Source: HGM04593 sp045661205 (GTDB lineage Bacteria > Bacteroidota > Bacteroidia > Bacteroidales > Bacteroidaceae). From it: 64,000 nt of DNA. A program made the translations under genes and the position numbers. This document shows, in pieces, positions 16,728-25,325 of the stretch. The DNA lies in NCBI GenBank assembly GCA_045661205.1, contig JAZRFE010000042.1:42361-106360 (forward strand), written 5' to 3'. How positions within the stretch are numbered: the first letter of the stretch is position 1; the number at the start of each line of letters is the position of its first letter. Under the pieces are notes generated by a model. It did not search any database and had not been told where the DNA came from. It worked only from the letters and a program-made list of their open reading frames with translations.

Positions 16728-17390
16728 ATGGATGTAAAGATAGAAGAGAGCTGGAAAGAGGTGTTGGGCACGGAGTTTGAAAAGCCCTACTTTGCCAAAC
16801 TGACGGAATTTGTCCGCAACGAATATTCGTCAGGCACTGTCTATCCCCCGGCAAAGCTCATCTTCAATGCATTCGACCACTGCCCATTCGATAAAGTGAA
16901 GGTGGTTATCATCGGACAGGATCCCTATCATGGTGCGGGACAAGCCAACGGTCTTTGTTTCTCGGTAAACAAAGGGATTGCCATGCCCCCATCGCTCGTG
17001 AATATCTTCAAAGAGATTGCAGCGGACACAGGCAAGCCCATGCCCACCGATGGCGACCTCACCCGATGGAGCGACCAGGGAGTGCTGCTGCTGAACGCCA
17101 CACTGACGGTGCGCGCTGGAAATGCGGGTTCGCATCAACGTCGCGGATGGGAGGAGTTTACCGATGCTGCGATACGTATTCTTGCAGAGAAACGCGAGAA
17201 TCTTGTTTTTATTCTTTGGGGTAGTTATGCACAGCGCAAGGGTGCGTTCATCGATAGAAACAAGCATTTGGTATTGACGTCGCCACACCCATCGCCTCTA
17301 TCTGCGTATGCGGGTTTCTTTGGTAATCATCATTTTACGCTGACGAATGATTTTCTTGTAAAGAATGGCAAAGAGCCTATTGATTGGTAG
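16728..17390 (+). CDS. ung: Uracil-DNA glycosylase
   Basis: At 220 residues this is a family 1 UDG. It removes uracil from DNA to start base-excision repair. The water-activating motif GQDPYHG is at residues 63-69. LLLNATLTV and the DNA-intercalation motif HPSPLSA near residue 187 are intact. It follows asnA by 9 bases in the same direction. No terminator on the plus strand is visible right after it. The hairpin at 17455 has its T-run on the other strand. Confidence 0.96.
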   Translation: MDVKIEESWKEVLGTEFEKPYFAKLTEFVRNEYSSGTVYPPAKLIFNAFDHCPFDKVKVVIIGQDPYHGAGQANGLCFSVNKGIAMPPSLVNIFKEIAADTGKPMPTDGDLTRWSDQGVLLLNATLTVRAGNAGSHQRRGWEEFTDAAIRILAEKRENLVFILWGSYAQRKGAFIDRNKHLVLTSPHPSPLSAYAGFFGNHHFTLTNDFLVKNGKEPIDW

Positions 17391-17448
17391 TTATTTAGAC
17401 ATTAACCGTTAGATTTTGGCTTTTAGCCAATAGCCAACAACTAATAAC

Positions 17449-17481
17449 AAAAAACTCCGCAGCAGAAAAACTGCTGCGGAG
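17449..17481 (-). terminator. Terminator of the dnaE-trxA operon
   Basis: A perfect 11-bp stem (17455-17465 with 17471-17481) with an AAAAA loop has a T6 run at its left end on the minus strand. It ends the leftward operon. The plus strand lacks a T-tail. Confidence 0.88.
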
Positions 17482-17505
17482 AGTGTATTAGATAGGAAAT
17501 AAAGA

Positions 17506-17841
17506 CTACTCCTCATCCTCGTCAATGGCACCACAATAAGCAAGTTCACCCTCGACTACAAAGAAAAGCTCCTCGGGATCGTACTCTCCAATGCCATCTT
17601 TCTTTGCCTCTTTAGCAACATACTGTGCAATGGCATCAATATCTATCTCTATGTAACCATCGGGGTCGCCCTGCGACTCGAAGACACCACTCTTGTCGTA
17701 GTAGTCGTATATAGTATCAAGAAAATAGTAAAACTCATCGTCGCTGAACTTCTCTTTCAGGTCCTGCGGCAAACGCTGACGGATATACTCGATGGTTTTC
17801 TCATCATCCATATCCTCTTTGTTGAATTCGTCGTTCTGCAT
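17506..17841 (-). CDS. Conserved acidic small protein, unknown function
   Basis: The protein has 111 residues and is very acidic (Asp/Glu about a third). It has no signal peptide or membrane segment, so it should be a soluble cytoplasmic protein. The central part (FSDDEFYYFLDTIYDYYDKSG) looks helical and aromatic-rich. I recognise no named domain. It is the last gene of the dnaE-trxA leftward group, 26 bases after trxA, and a strong terminator follows. An internal Met at 17808 is an alternative start. The gene position suggests a shared housekeeping role, but nothing in the sequence shows one. Confidence 0.65.
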   Translation of the reverse strand: MQNDEFNKEDMDDEKTIEYIRQRLPQDLKEKFSDDEFYYFLDTIYDYYDKSGVFESQGDPDGYIEIDIDAIAQYVAKEAKKDGIGEYDPEELFFVVEGELAYCGAIDEDEE

Positions 17842-17867
17842 GGTTCTTTAAATTTTTATTGTTTATA

Positions 17868-18182
17868 CTAAAGAAGTTTCTCGAATTTCTCTTTGATTGC
17901 AGCCTTTGACATTGAGCCTACGAACTTATCTACAACCGCACCGTTCTTGATGAAAAGCACTGTGGGTACAGACATAATACCATATTCGTCGGTAAGATCT
18001 ACCGCCTCTTCGATGTTGCATTTACCAACAATGACACGACCATCGTACTCCTCGGCAAGTTCGGCGAGAGAGGGAGCTATCTGACGACAAGGACCGCACC
18101 ATGTAGCCCAAAAATCGAGCACCAAAGGAAGTTCCGATGCTAAAAACTCTTTTGAGTTGTTGTCTGTTACTGTAATTTCCAT
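17868..18182 (-). CDS. trxA: Thioredoxin
   Basis: At 104 residues this is a classical thioredoxin with WCGPC at residues 28-32 and the cis-Pro loop in SVPTVLF. It reduces protein disulfides in the cytoplasm with electrons from thioredoxin reductase. It has no signal peptide. It lies 20 bases after dnaE in the same direction, an arrangement I recall as common in Bacteroidota. A second thioredoxin gene is at 58748. Confidence 0.93.
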   Translation of the reverse strand: MEITVTDNNSKEFLASELPLVLDFWATWCGPCRQIAPSLAELAEEYDGRVIVGKCNIEEAVDLTDEYGIMSVPTVLFIKNGAVVDKFVGSMSKAAIKEKFEKLL

Positions 18183-18202
18183 AGTTCTAACTATTTATGT
18201 TA

Positions 18203-21200
18203 TTAATTTAATTTATATTCAAATCCATCCAAACTCTTTATAAAATCTATGAACTCCTGAGTTATGTTAATTGAATAGTCCAAAGATACTAAACTTAATG
18301 TAAATTCCTGCTCTACATCGCGAATATTAAAGTTTATTTTACTTTTTCCGGGGTTGTTTCGGATATATTCCATCAAATCCTCTACGACATTTGCAGTAAG
18401 TTGCTCGATGGGGAACGAGAGAGTGATGCTCTTCACCGACTCATCCTTCACCTCGGAAAGCAGACGTATATTGTTGATGACAAAGTCGTAGGAATCGGGA
18501 TCCCACTGTTTGGGCTGACATGCGCCGTTTATATACACAAAGTTACCCGGGATAAAGTAGTTTTGTTTCTGTATCCAATCGTCGCCGAAGAGAGCAATCT
18601 CAGCCTTACCAGAAAAGTCTTCTACCCCCACAATACCGTAAGGCTTACCCTTTTTCGTGAAGCCTGTTCGCGGCGGGTCGGCAACAAGACCTCCCATAGT
18701 TATTTTTCGTCCGGCGAGGGCGTTCTTGTCGACAAGCTCTATTGCGCGGGTGTTGCAGAATTCATTCAGCACAAGTGCATACTCATCCAACGGATGCGCC
18801 GAGAGGTAAATACCCACAAGTTCGCGCTCTTTGTTCAGACGCGAAAGAGTGCTCCACTCCTCGGCAGCGGGAACTTCGGGAGTGGGTATTTCGGGCATAT
18901 CCTGTGCTCCGAAAAGCGAGTTCTGCGATGAGTTTTTATCCTGCTGGTATCTGTTTCCGTAACGTATGAGTGTTTCGAGGAAAGGCTCGCCCTTGCTGTT
19001 CACACCCATATACTGCTCGCGTCGGATACCACCGGGCAATTCGTCGAATGCACCCGACAGAGCCAGGCACTCGAGGTTCTTGCGGTTGCAAGCTGTAAGA
19101 TTCACACGCTCCACAAAGTTGAAAATGCTTGTATATGGGCCGTTAGCCTCGCGATCGCTGATAATAGACTGCACAGCATTCTCGCCTACACCCTTCACCG
19201 CGCAGAGTCCGAAACGAATATCACCCTGCTTGTTCACGCTGAACTTGCGGTGCGACTCATTGACATCGGGGCCGAGAACGTTTATATTCATACTCTTGCA
19301 CTCCTGCATGAGCTTGGTGATTTCAGTGATATTCGAAAGGTTGCGACTGAGCGAACCCGCCATATACTGCGAGGGATAGTGTGCCTTGAGATAGGCTGTC
19401 TGGTAGGCCACCCACGAATAACATGTGGCGTGCGACTTGTTGAACGCATACGATGCAAACTTCTCCCAGTCGGCCCATATTTTTTCGAGAATCTTGGCAT
19501 CGTGACCATTAGCCTTTCCGCCATTGATAAATTTGGGTTTAAGCTCGTCGAGCTTGTCTTTGAGTTTCTTACCCATCGCCTTACGCAGGGTGTCACTCTC
19601 GCCACGAGTAAAATCGGCAAGTTGGCGCGAGAGAAGCATCACCTGCTCCTGATACACCGTAATTCCGTAAGTATCTTTGAGATACTTTTCCATACAGGGA
19701 ATATCGTACTGCACAAGTTCGGGGTTGTGCTTACGGCTGATAAAGTCGGGAATGTAGTCCATGGGACCCGGTCGGTACAACGCATTCATGGCTATGAGGT
19801 CCTCGAATGTACTCGGTTGCAATTCGCGCAGATATTTCTGCATACCCGGCGACTCGAATTGGAACGTACCGATGGTGTTTCCCTTACAATAAAGTTCGTA
19901 TGTAAGTTTGTCGTCGATGGGGATGTTGTCAATATCAACCTCTTCGCCCAAACTGCGACGTATATTCTCCACCGCCTCGTTAATGACCGAGAGAGTCTTT
20001 AGTCCCAGGAAGTCCATCTTTATGAGGCCGGTATCTTCGATGACGCTACCCTCGTACTGTGTCACGAGCAGTTTCTCGCCCGTTTCCTTATCCTCGGCAA
20101 CGCTTGTGGGCACATGATCGGTAATCGCGTCGCGGCAGATGATGATACCGCAGGCGTGAACACCTGTATTGCGCACATTACCCTCAAGCATCTTTGCATA
20201 TTTAATGGTATTGTGCATCTGCTCGTTGGGCGACGACTCTGCCTCGCGCAACTCGGGCACCACTGAAATAGCATTTTTCAGGTTCATCTTCAGGCCGTCG
20301 GGCAGACGGTCAGGAATAGCCTTGCACAATTTATTGGAAATGTCGAGCGGGAGTTTCTGCACGCGCGCAACATCCTTTATGGCGAGTTTCGTTGCCATGG
20401 TACCGTAGGTAATGATGTGCGCCACCTTCTCCTGACCATATTTGTTTGTTACCCATTTGAGAACCTCGGCACGACCATCGTCGTCGAAGTCAACGTCGAT
20501 ATCAGGGAGAGAGATACGGTCGGGGTTGAGGAAACGCTCGAACAGAAGGTCATATTTTATAGGGTCTACTCGTGTAATGCTGAGCGCATAAGCTACGACG
20601 CTTCCTGCCGCCGAACCACGACCGGGACCCACTGAGACGCCCAGCTCCTCGCGCGCGGCCTTGATGAAGTCCTGCACAATGAGGAAGTAACCGGGGAAAC
20701 CCATGGTCTTCATGATATGAAGCTCAAAATCGATGCGGTCGGTGAGCTCTTGACTGAATGGCTCGGGGTAGAGTTTTTTGGCTCCGTCGTATGTGAGTTT
20801 GCGCAGATAGTCGCCTTCGAGTTTTATACGGTACAGTTTCTCATATCCACCCAACTTTTTGATTTTTGCCTCACCCGCCTCTTGCGACATCACCACATTG
20901 CCTTTCTCGTCACGGGTAAATTCGTTGAAGAGGTCTTCGTGGGTATATTTTTTTCGGTACTCCTCTTCGGTGCCAAACTCCTCGGGGATGGCAAAAGTGG
21001 GCATGATGGGAGCATTATCGATGCTGTAAAACTCTACCTTGTTGCATATCTCCACAGTGTTCGAGAGAGCCTCGGGATAGTCGGCAAAAATTTCGTTCAT
21101 CTCCTCGCGAGTCTTCATCCACTCTTGTTTGGAGTAGAGCATACGGTTGGGGTCGTTAAGATCCTTGCCCGTATTCAGACAGATAAGGTGGTCGTGAGCC

Positions 21201-21898
21201 TCGGCGTTTTCTTCGTCTACAAAGTGGACATCGTTGGTACACACCAACTTTATGCCGAATTTCTTGCTATACTCGACAAGATGCTTGTTCACCTCGACCT
21301 GCAGGGGGTACACCTCGTGATTGGCGCGCTCTTTTGTTGCCTTGTGCAGCTGAAGCTCCAGATAAAAATCTTCGCCAAAGGTATCCTGGAACCATTGGAT
21401 GGTCTTCTCGGCCTCCTCGAAATTACCGTTCTTTATGTGCTGTGGAATTTCACCTCCGAGACATGCCGAGCAGATGATAAGACCCTCTTTGTGCTTTTCA
21501 AGCTCCACCTTGTCGGTACGCGGATGGTAGTAGTAACCCTCGGTCCATGCCTTTGACACAAGTTTTACAAGGTTGTGATAACCCGTTAGATTTTTTGCGA
21601 GCACAACAAGGTGATAGGCCTTCTGATCCTCCTTGCCCTCCTTATTAAATAGGCGACGAGAGGCCATATACATTTCACAACCGATTATGGGTTTGAACTT
21701 CTCTTCGGGAACCTTGCCCTTGTTCTTTTTATTGACATAATTATAGAACTCCTTTATACCCATCATATTTCCATGATCGGTAACAGCAATTCCACACATT
21801 CCATCGGCAATAGCCTTATCTACCAGACGGGGAATAGAGGCCTGTCCGTCGAGTATCGAATATTGGGTATGTACATGCAAATGAACAAAATCTTCCAT
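18203..21898 (-). CDS. dnaE: DNA polymerase III alpha subunit (replicative)
   Basis: The protein has 1231 residues. It is the replicative DNA polymerase of the DnaE type. The N-terminal PHP domain starts with HLHVHTQYS, whose His residues belong to the metal site. The polymerase palm carries the catalytic PDIDVDF motif, with the third Asp in the usual place further on. Helix-hairpin-helix and OB-fold regions follow (ITMGGLVADPP and EIALFGDDW). Length and order fit DnaE1 rather than the short ImuC form. It is the first gene of the operon with trxA, reading leftward. Confidence 0.96.
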   Translation of the reverse strand: MEDFVHLHVHTQYSILDGQASIPRLVDKAIADGMCGIAVTDHGNMMGIKEFYNYVNKKNKGKVPEEKFKPIIGCEMYMASRRLFNKEGKEDQKAYHLVVLAKNLTGYHNLVKLVSKAWTEGYYYHPRTDKVELEKHKEGLIICSACLGGEIPQHIKNGNFEEAEKTIQWFQDTFGEDFYLELQLHKATKERANHEVYPLQVEVNKHLVEYSKKFGIKLVCTNDVHFVDEENAEAHDHLICLNTGKDLNDPNRMLYSKQEWMKTREEMNEIFADYPEALSNTVEICNKVEFYSIDNAPIMPTFAIPEEFGTEEEYRKKYTHEDLFNEFTRDEKGNVVMSQEAGEAKIKKLGGYEKLYRIKLEGDYLRKLTYDGAKKLYPEPFSQELTDRIDFELHIMKTMGFPGYFLIVQDFIKAAREELGVSVGPGRGSAAGSVVAYALSITRVDPIKYDLLFERFLNPDRISLPDIDVDFDDDGRAEVLKWVTNKYGQEKVAHIITYGTMATKLAIKDVARVQKLPLDISNKLCKAIPDRLPDGLKMNLKNAISVVPELREAESSPNEQMHNTIKYAKMLEGNVRNTGVHACGIIICRDAITDHVPTSVAEDKETGEKLLVTQYEGSVIEDTGLIKMDFLGLKTLSVINEAVENIRRSLGEEVDIDNIPIDDKLTYELYCKGNTIGTFQFESPGMQKYLRELQPSTFEDLIAMNALYRPGPMDYIPDFISRKHNPELVQYDIPCMEKYLKDTYGITVYQEQVMLLSRQLADFTRGESDTLRKAMGKKLKDKLDELKPKFINGGKANGHDAKILEKIWADWEKFASYAFNKSHATCYSWVAYQTAYLKAHYPSQYMAGSLSRNLSNITEITKLMQECKSMNINVLGPDVNESHRKFSVNKQGDIRFGLCAVKGVGENAVQSIISDREANGPYTSIFNFVERVNLTACNRKNLECLALSGAFDELPGGIRREQYMGVNSKGEPFLETLIRYGNRYQQDKNSSQNSLFGAQDMPEIPTPEVPAAEEWSTLSRLNKERELVGIYLSAHPLDEYALVLNEFCNTRAIELVDKNALAGRKITMGGLVADPPRTGFTKKGKPYGIVGVEDFSGKAEIALFGDDWIQKQNYFIPGNFVYINGACQPKQWDPDSYDFVINNIRLLSEVKDESVKSITLSFPIEQLTANVVEDLMEYIRNNPGKSKINFNIRDVEQEFTLSLVSLDYSINITQEFIDFIKSLDGFEYKLN

Positions 21899-22060
21899 CG
21901 GTTATGTTTCGCTTTGTATTAAGACTGATAAAGATAGGGCTTTCCAAGAAAATTCCCCACTCTTTGCGAGAAAAGTTTTCAACAATCGAAAAAAGTTTAT
22001 CGCAAACTCTTTAAAGGCTATACAGTTATCAAAAAACAGCTCTCTTTTTCCTGTTTTTTG

Positions 22061-22091
22061 TTTGGTGTTTAACAAAAAATCACTATTTTTG
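22061..22091 (+). promoter_or_regulatory. Promoter of psd-pssA
   Basis: TTTG (22061-22064), 19 bases, then TATTTTTG (22084-22091) match the consensus closely. The psd ATG is 20 bases on. Confidence 0.8.
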
Positions 22092-22111
22092 TCGAATAAA
22101 CATTGTAAGTG

Positions 22112-22810
22112 ATGGGAAGAATTGAAAAATTAAAAAGAATCAGAAAGATGAGAATCCATCGCGAGGGTACATCAATCCTCGTGGTTTCGCTTATCATATT
22201 TCTTTTGATAAATTCATTGAGTTGGTATTTTGTCCCCTGTGACATATTTAATATAATTCTTACCGGTTTCTCTTTGTTCACATATCTGATGATGGTGAAC
22301 TTTTTCCGTAGCCCCAAACGAGTGTGCCCCTACGAGAATGTAGAGAAACTCGTTGTTGCCCCCGCTGACGGTAAGGTGGTTGTAATAGAGGAGGTTTTCG
22401 AGCCCGACCACTTCAAGGATAAAAGAAAAATGTTGTCAATATTCATGAGCCCGCTTAACGTGCACGCCAACTGGTACCCCGTAGACGGAGTTGTAAAACG
22501 CGTAGGCCACCAGAGCGGTAAGTTCATGAAAGCATGGCTTCCCAAAGCAAGCACCGAGAACGAGCGTTCGCTTGTTGTTATTGAAACCCCCGACGGCACC
22601 GAGATCTTGGTGCGTCAGATTGCCGGAGCAATGGCACGACGCATCGTAACATATGCCGAGCCTGGCGAAGAGTGCTTCATCGACCAGCACATGGGATTCA
22701 TCAAGTTTGGTTCTCGCGTAGACGTATATCTGCCGTTAGATGCAGAAATATGCGTGGAGCTTGAACAAAAGACTGTGGGCGACGAAACAATAATAGCAAA
22801 ACTGAAATAA
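22112..22810 (+). CDS. psd: Phosphatidylserine decarboxylase proenzyme
   Basis: About 232 residues from ATG (a GTG one codon earlier opens the longer frame). It converts phosphatidylserine to phosphatidylethanolamine at the inner membrane. An N-terminal hydrophobic hairpin (about residues 21-63) anchors it. VVAPADGKVV and SPLNVHANWYPVDG are family motifs. The self-cleavage site is FGSR (199-202), where the Ser becomes the pyruvoyl group. This is the short Bacteroidota/archaeal-type Psd rather than the enterobacterial LGST type. pssA follows 10 bases later, so the two steps of the pathway are co-transcribed. Confidence 0.93.
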   Translation: MGRIEKLKRIRKMRIHREGTSILVVSLIIFLLINSLSWYFVPCDIFNIILTGFSLFTYLMMVNFFRSPKRVCPYENVEKLVVAPADGKVVVIEEVFEPDHFKDKRKMLSIFMSPLNVHANWYPVDGVVKRVGHQSGKFMKAWLPKASTENERSLVVIETPDGTEILVRQIAGAMARRIVTYAEPGEECFIDQHMGFIKFGSRVDVYLPLDAEICVELEQKTVGDETIIAKLK

Positions 22811-22820
22811 CATATTGATT

Positions 22821-23525
22821 ATGAGTTTGAAGAAACATATCCCCAATGCAATAACATGTTGCAACTTGTTATCCGGCTGTATTTCTTGCGTGATGGCAAT
22901 GGAGGGGAATTTTGTTTTAGCTCTGACATTCATTGTGTTGGGCGCAATATTCGATTTTTTCGACGGAATGGTTGCACGCCTGTTGAAGGTAAGTTCACCC
23001 CTTGGCGTACAGCTCGACTCGCTTGCCGATGACATAACTTTCGGCTTTGCGCCCTCATTCATGGTATTCACATTCATGCAGGGACTGACTCTGCCGTCGT
23101 TCTTGACACCGATAGCAGGAATATTTCCCTTTGCACCATTCTTTATATCAGCATTCTCGGCTTTGCGTTTGGCAAAATTCAACATCGACAAACGACAGAC
23201 AAGCACATTTATCGGACTTCCGACACCTGCAAACGCTCTCTTTTGGGCATCGCTGATTGTAGGTTACGGTAAATATATCGAAGAGTTGAACTTCGGATGG
23301 ATGCTGATGCTGGGACTGATAGCACTATCATGCTATCTTTTAATAGCAGAAATACCGATGTTCTCCATGAAAATAAAATATTTTGCATGGAAAGCGAACA
23401 AAATAAGATACAGTTTCCTTATAGTCTCAGCCCCCATGCTGTTATTGGGTTTCGGAGCAGCCGTTCCCATCATCTCACTTTATGTTGCAATATCAATTGT
23501 AAAGTCGTTGGCTAAAAGGCGTTAA
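22821..23525 (+). CDS. pssA: CDP-diacylglycerol-serine O-phosphatidyltransferase
   Basis: About 234 residues from ATG. It makes phosphatidylserine from CDP-diacylglycerol and serine. The CDP-alcohol phosphatidyltransferase signature DxxDGxxARx8GxxxDxxxD is present in FDFFDGMVAR through VQLDSLADD. About six to eight hydrophobic segments make it an integral membrane protein. It lies between psd and a DUF4834 gene in the same direction, which fits its role as the enzyme before Psd. Confidence 0.93.
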   Translation: MSLKKHIPNAITCCNLLSGCISCVMAMEGNFVLALTFIVLGAIFDFFDGMVARLLKVSSPLGVQLDSLADDITFGFAPSFMVFTFMQGLTLPSFLTPIAGIFPFAPFFISAFSALRLAKFNIDKRQTSTFIGLPTPANALFWASLIVGYGKYIEELNFGWMLMLGLIALSCYLLIAEIPMFSMKIKYFAWKANKIRYSFLIVSAPMLLLGFGAAVPIISLYVAISIVKSLAKRR

Positions 23526-23543
23526 TCTTTATTAGGTAAAATA

Positions 23544-23831
23544 ATGAAATTCATCATATTTATACTACTGTTTTTCGCAGTACTGTTTATTCTTGTGCCC
23601 TCAATAATCGTGGGCATATTACGATTCTTGATAACAAAAGCCGGTGGAAGCAAAACATACACTTCGCACAACAACACATCGAGCAGAAATAATAGCGGAG
23701 AGTATGCCAATTTCAAGCGTAACGAAACAAACGCATATGACGGCAGCAAGAAGAAAGTATTCGATAAGAACGAGGGCGAATATGTCAGCTTCGAGGAGAT
23801 AAAGAAGCCCACAAACGAGGAGAAACAGTAG
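23544..23831 (+). CDS. DUF4834-family small membrane protein
   Basis: The protein has 95 residues. One hydrophobic N-terminal segment (about 2-28, with FFAVLFILVPSIIVGIL) is followed by a hydrophilic, Asn/Lys-rich, probably disordered tail. The pattern and position fit the DUF4834 family. Its function is unknown. It follows pssA by 18 bases and is likely in the same transcript. It ends 1 base before the convergent tadA gene. Confidence 0.75.
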   Translation: MKFIIFILLFFAVLFILVPSIIVGILRFLITKAGGSKTYTSHNNTSSRNNSGEYANFKRNETNAYDGSKKKVFDKNEGEYVSFEEIKKPTNEEKQ

Positions 23832-23832
23832 C

Positions 23833-24270
23833 CTATCTTTTCCCTTTAAAGAATTTCTTCATAAGGTCGGCAGCCTCTTCGGCGCAGACTCCTGACAGGA
23901 CCTTTGTCTTTGGATGCAACACATCCGGAGCGTATCTCTTGTATCCCCTTTTCTCGTCCTCGGCACCATAGACAAGCCTACCCAAATGGGACCAGCCTAA
24001 AGCACCTGCACACATGGGACAAGGCTCTACCGTAACATAAAGAGTGCACTCATCGAGATATTTACCACCAAGATAGTCGGCAGCAGAGGTTATTGCCTGC
24101 ATTTCGGCATGGGCTGTAACATCATTGAGTGTCTCGGTGAGATTGTGGCAACGCGCAACAATGGAGCCGTTGCACACGACAACAGCACCAATAGGAATCT
24201 CGCCCACCGCATAGGCCTTCTCGGCCTCGGCAAGCGCAGCCTTCATAAATTTGACATCATCCTGTTCCAT
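23833..24270 (-). CDS. tadA: tRNA adenosine deaminase TadA-type nucleoside deaminase
   Basis: The protein has 145 residues. It has the CDA-fold zinc site HAE (His54, Glu56) and PCPMCAGA (Cys84, Cys87), with TAHAEMQAI as in TadA. TadA converts A34 to inosine in tRNA-Arg(ACG). Guanine or other nucleoside deaminases share these motifs, but length and the GEIPIGAVVV N-terminus favour TadA. It reads leftward and converges on the DUF4834 gene. The small RHH-like gene lies 10 bases upstream. Confidence 0.86.
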   Translation of the reverse strand: MEQDDVKFMKAALAEAEKAYAVGEIPIGAVVVCNGSIVARCHNLTETLNDVTAHAEMQAITSAADYLGGKYLDECTLYVTVEPCPMCAGALGWSHLGRLVYGAEDEKRGYKRYAPDVLHPKTKVLSGVCAEEAADLMKKFFKGKR

Positions 24271-24280
24271 TGTTCACGAA

Positions 24281-24514
24281 TTAACGTCGCATATCATGCT
24301 CATTGAAGAGCGTAGGATAGTCCTCATCGAGATTTTTATATATGAAGGCGAGCAATGTTTCGCGCATCCAGTTGCTTTTGTTAGTTATCTTATACTTCTT
24401 AAGATAATTTTCGATGAGACGATCCTCCTCGTCACTGATAAGTGCCACTATACGTTTATGGCGCACTGTCTGCACCCTTGCGCATGTTGCTGTCGTTTTC
24501 TTTTTTACTGCCAT
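24281..24514 (-). CDS. Small basic protein, possible ribbon-helix-helix fold
   Basis: The protein has 77 residues with a basic N-terminus (MAVKKKTTATCARVQTVR). A short strand-like HKRIVALISDEED is followed by two helices (IENYLKKYKIT and NWMRETLLAFIYKNL). That order resembles ribbon-helix-helix DNA-binding proteins, where a DNA-contacting strand precedes two helices. I do not recognise a named family. It reads into tadA with a 10-base gap, so the two are probably co-transcribed. If it binds DNA it could regulate itself, but nothing shows this. Confidence 0.6.
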   Translation of the reverse strand: MAVKKKTTATCARVQTVRHKRIVALISDEEDRLIENYLKKYKITNKSNWMRETLLAFIYKNLDEDYPTLFNEHDMRR

Positions 24515-24552
24515 CTTATCTTTATGTTTTATATTACAAATATAACTCTAAA

Positions 24553-24585
24553 TTTTGTAAAATAGCTCATCGGAGACTATATTTG
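24553..24585 (+). promoter_or_regulatory. Promoter of yraN
   Basis: TTTTG (24553-24557), 20 bases, then TATATTTG (24578-24585) fit the consensus. The leader contains GCAACAACGTTGC (24585-24597), a short hairpin also seen in the repeats near 57.6 kb. Confidence 0.75.
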
Positions 24586-24604
24586 CAACAACGTTGCGAA
24601 AATC

Positions 24605-24970
24605 ATGGCCGAACACAACATTTTAGGTAACAAAGGAGAGTCAATGGCAGCCCGCTATCTTGCAGGCGAGGGGTTCGTTGTGCTCGAATGCAACTGGCGT
24701 AGCGGTCGTAAAGAGATTGACATCATAGCAAAAGAGCAAAACACCCTGGTCTTTATAGAGGTGAAGAGCAGACGCAACGAGGAGTACGGAGACGCGCGAG
24801 ATGCCGTCACACCTCGAAAGATAAGAAACATCATATCTGCTGCCGACGCATATATAAAGAAGCACAAGATTGACGATGCAGTACGTTTCGACATTGTAAC
24901 CATTGTAGGCAACGGCGACAACTGCCAAATAGAGCACATCAGAGATGCCTTTTATCCCGGCATAGAATAG
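24605..24970 (+). CDS. YraN/UPF0102-family protein
   Basis: The protein has 121 residues of the YraN (UPF0102) family, a PD-(D/E)XK nuclease-like fold. The pattern GxxGExxAxxYL is in NKGESMAARYL. The EIDIIA stretch and FIEVKSR carry the D, E and K positions of the nuclease core. The exact substrate is unknown, and a role in DNA or nucleic-acid processing is inferred from the fold. MmcQ follows 6 bases later in the same direction, and birA after that. Confidence 0.85.
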   Translation: MAEHNILGNKGESMAARYLAGEGFVVLECNWRSGRKEIDIIAKEQNTLVFIEVKSRRNEEYGDARDAVTPRKIRNIISAADAYIKKHKIDDAVRFDIVTIVGNGDNCQIEHIRDAFYPGIE

Positions 24971-24976
24971 AGAGCC

Positions 24977-25324
24977 ATGAACATAGAAGATGCACGCATA
25001 TATTGTCTGAGCAAGCCCTCGGCAACGGAAGATTTCCCTTTCGACGAGACGACGCTTGCCTTTCGAGTGGAAAACAAGATTTTCGCCATAGTTGACCTCG
25101 AGAACACCGAGTGGTTCTGCGTAAAGTGTGATGCTGACAGAGCAATAGAGCTACGCGACAAATATCCCGCCATAAAACCTGCATGGCACATGAACAAACG
25201 CTATTGGAACATGATGGACATTGAGATTATGTCCGACTCGTTGGTGAAAGAGCTTATCGACCACTCTTACGAAGAGGTCATAAGGAAAATGCCCAAGAAG
25301 ATACGCGCAAAATATGGAATTTGA
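24977..25324 (+). CDS. MmcQ/YjbR-family protein
   Basis: The protein has 115 residues of the MmcQ/YjbR family. Markers are the FPFDETTLAFRVENKIFAI region, WFCVKCD and HMNKRYWNMM. The fold is a double-wing type suggested to bind DNA, but no function is proven. It sits between yraN and birA in a rightward group with gaps of 6 and 1 bases, so the genes are co-transcribed. No signal peptide is present. Confidence 0.85.
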   Translation: MNIEDARIYCLSKPSATEDFPFDETTLAFRVENKIFAIVDLENTEWFCVKCDADRAIELRDKYPAIKPAWHMNKRYWNMMDIEIMSDSLVKELIDHSYEEVIRKMPKKIRAKYGI

Positions 25325-25325
25325 G

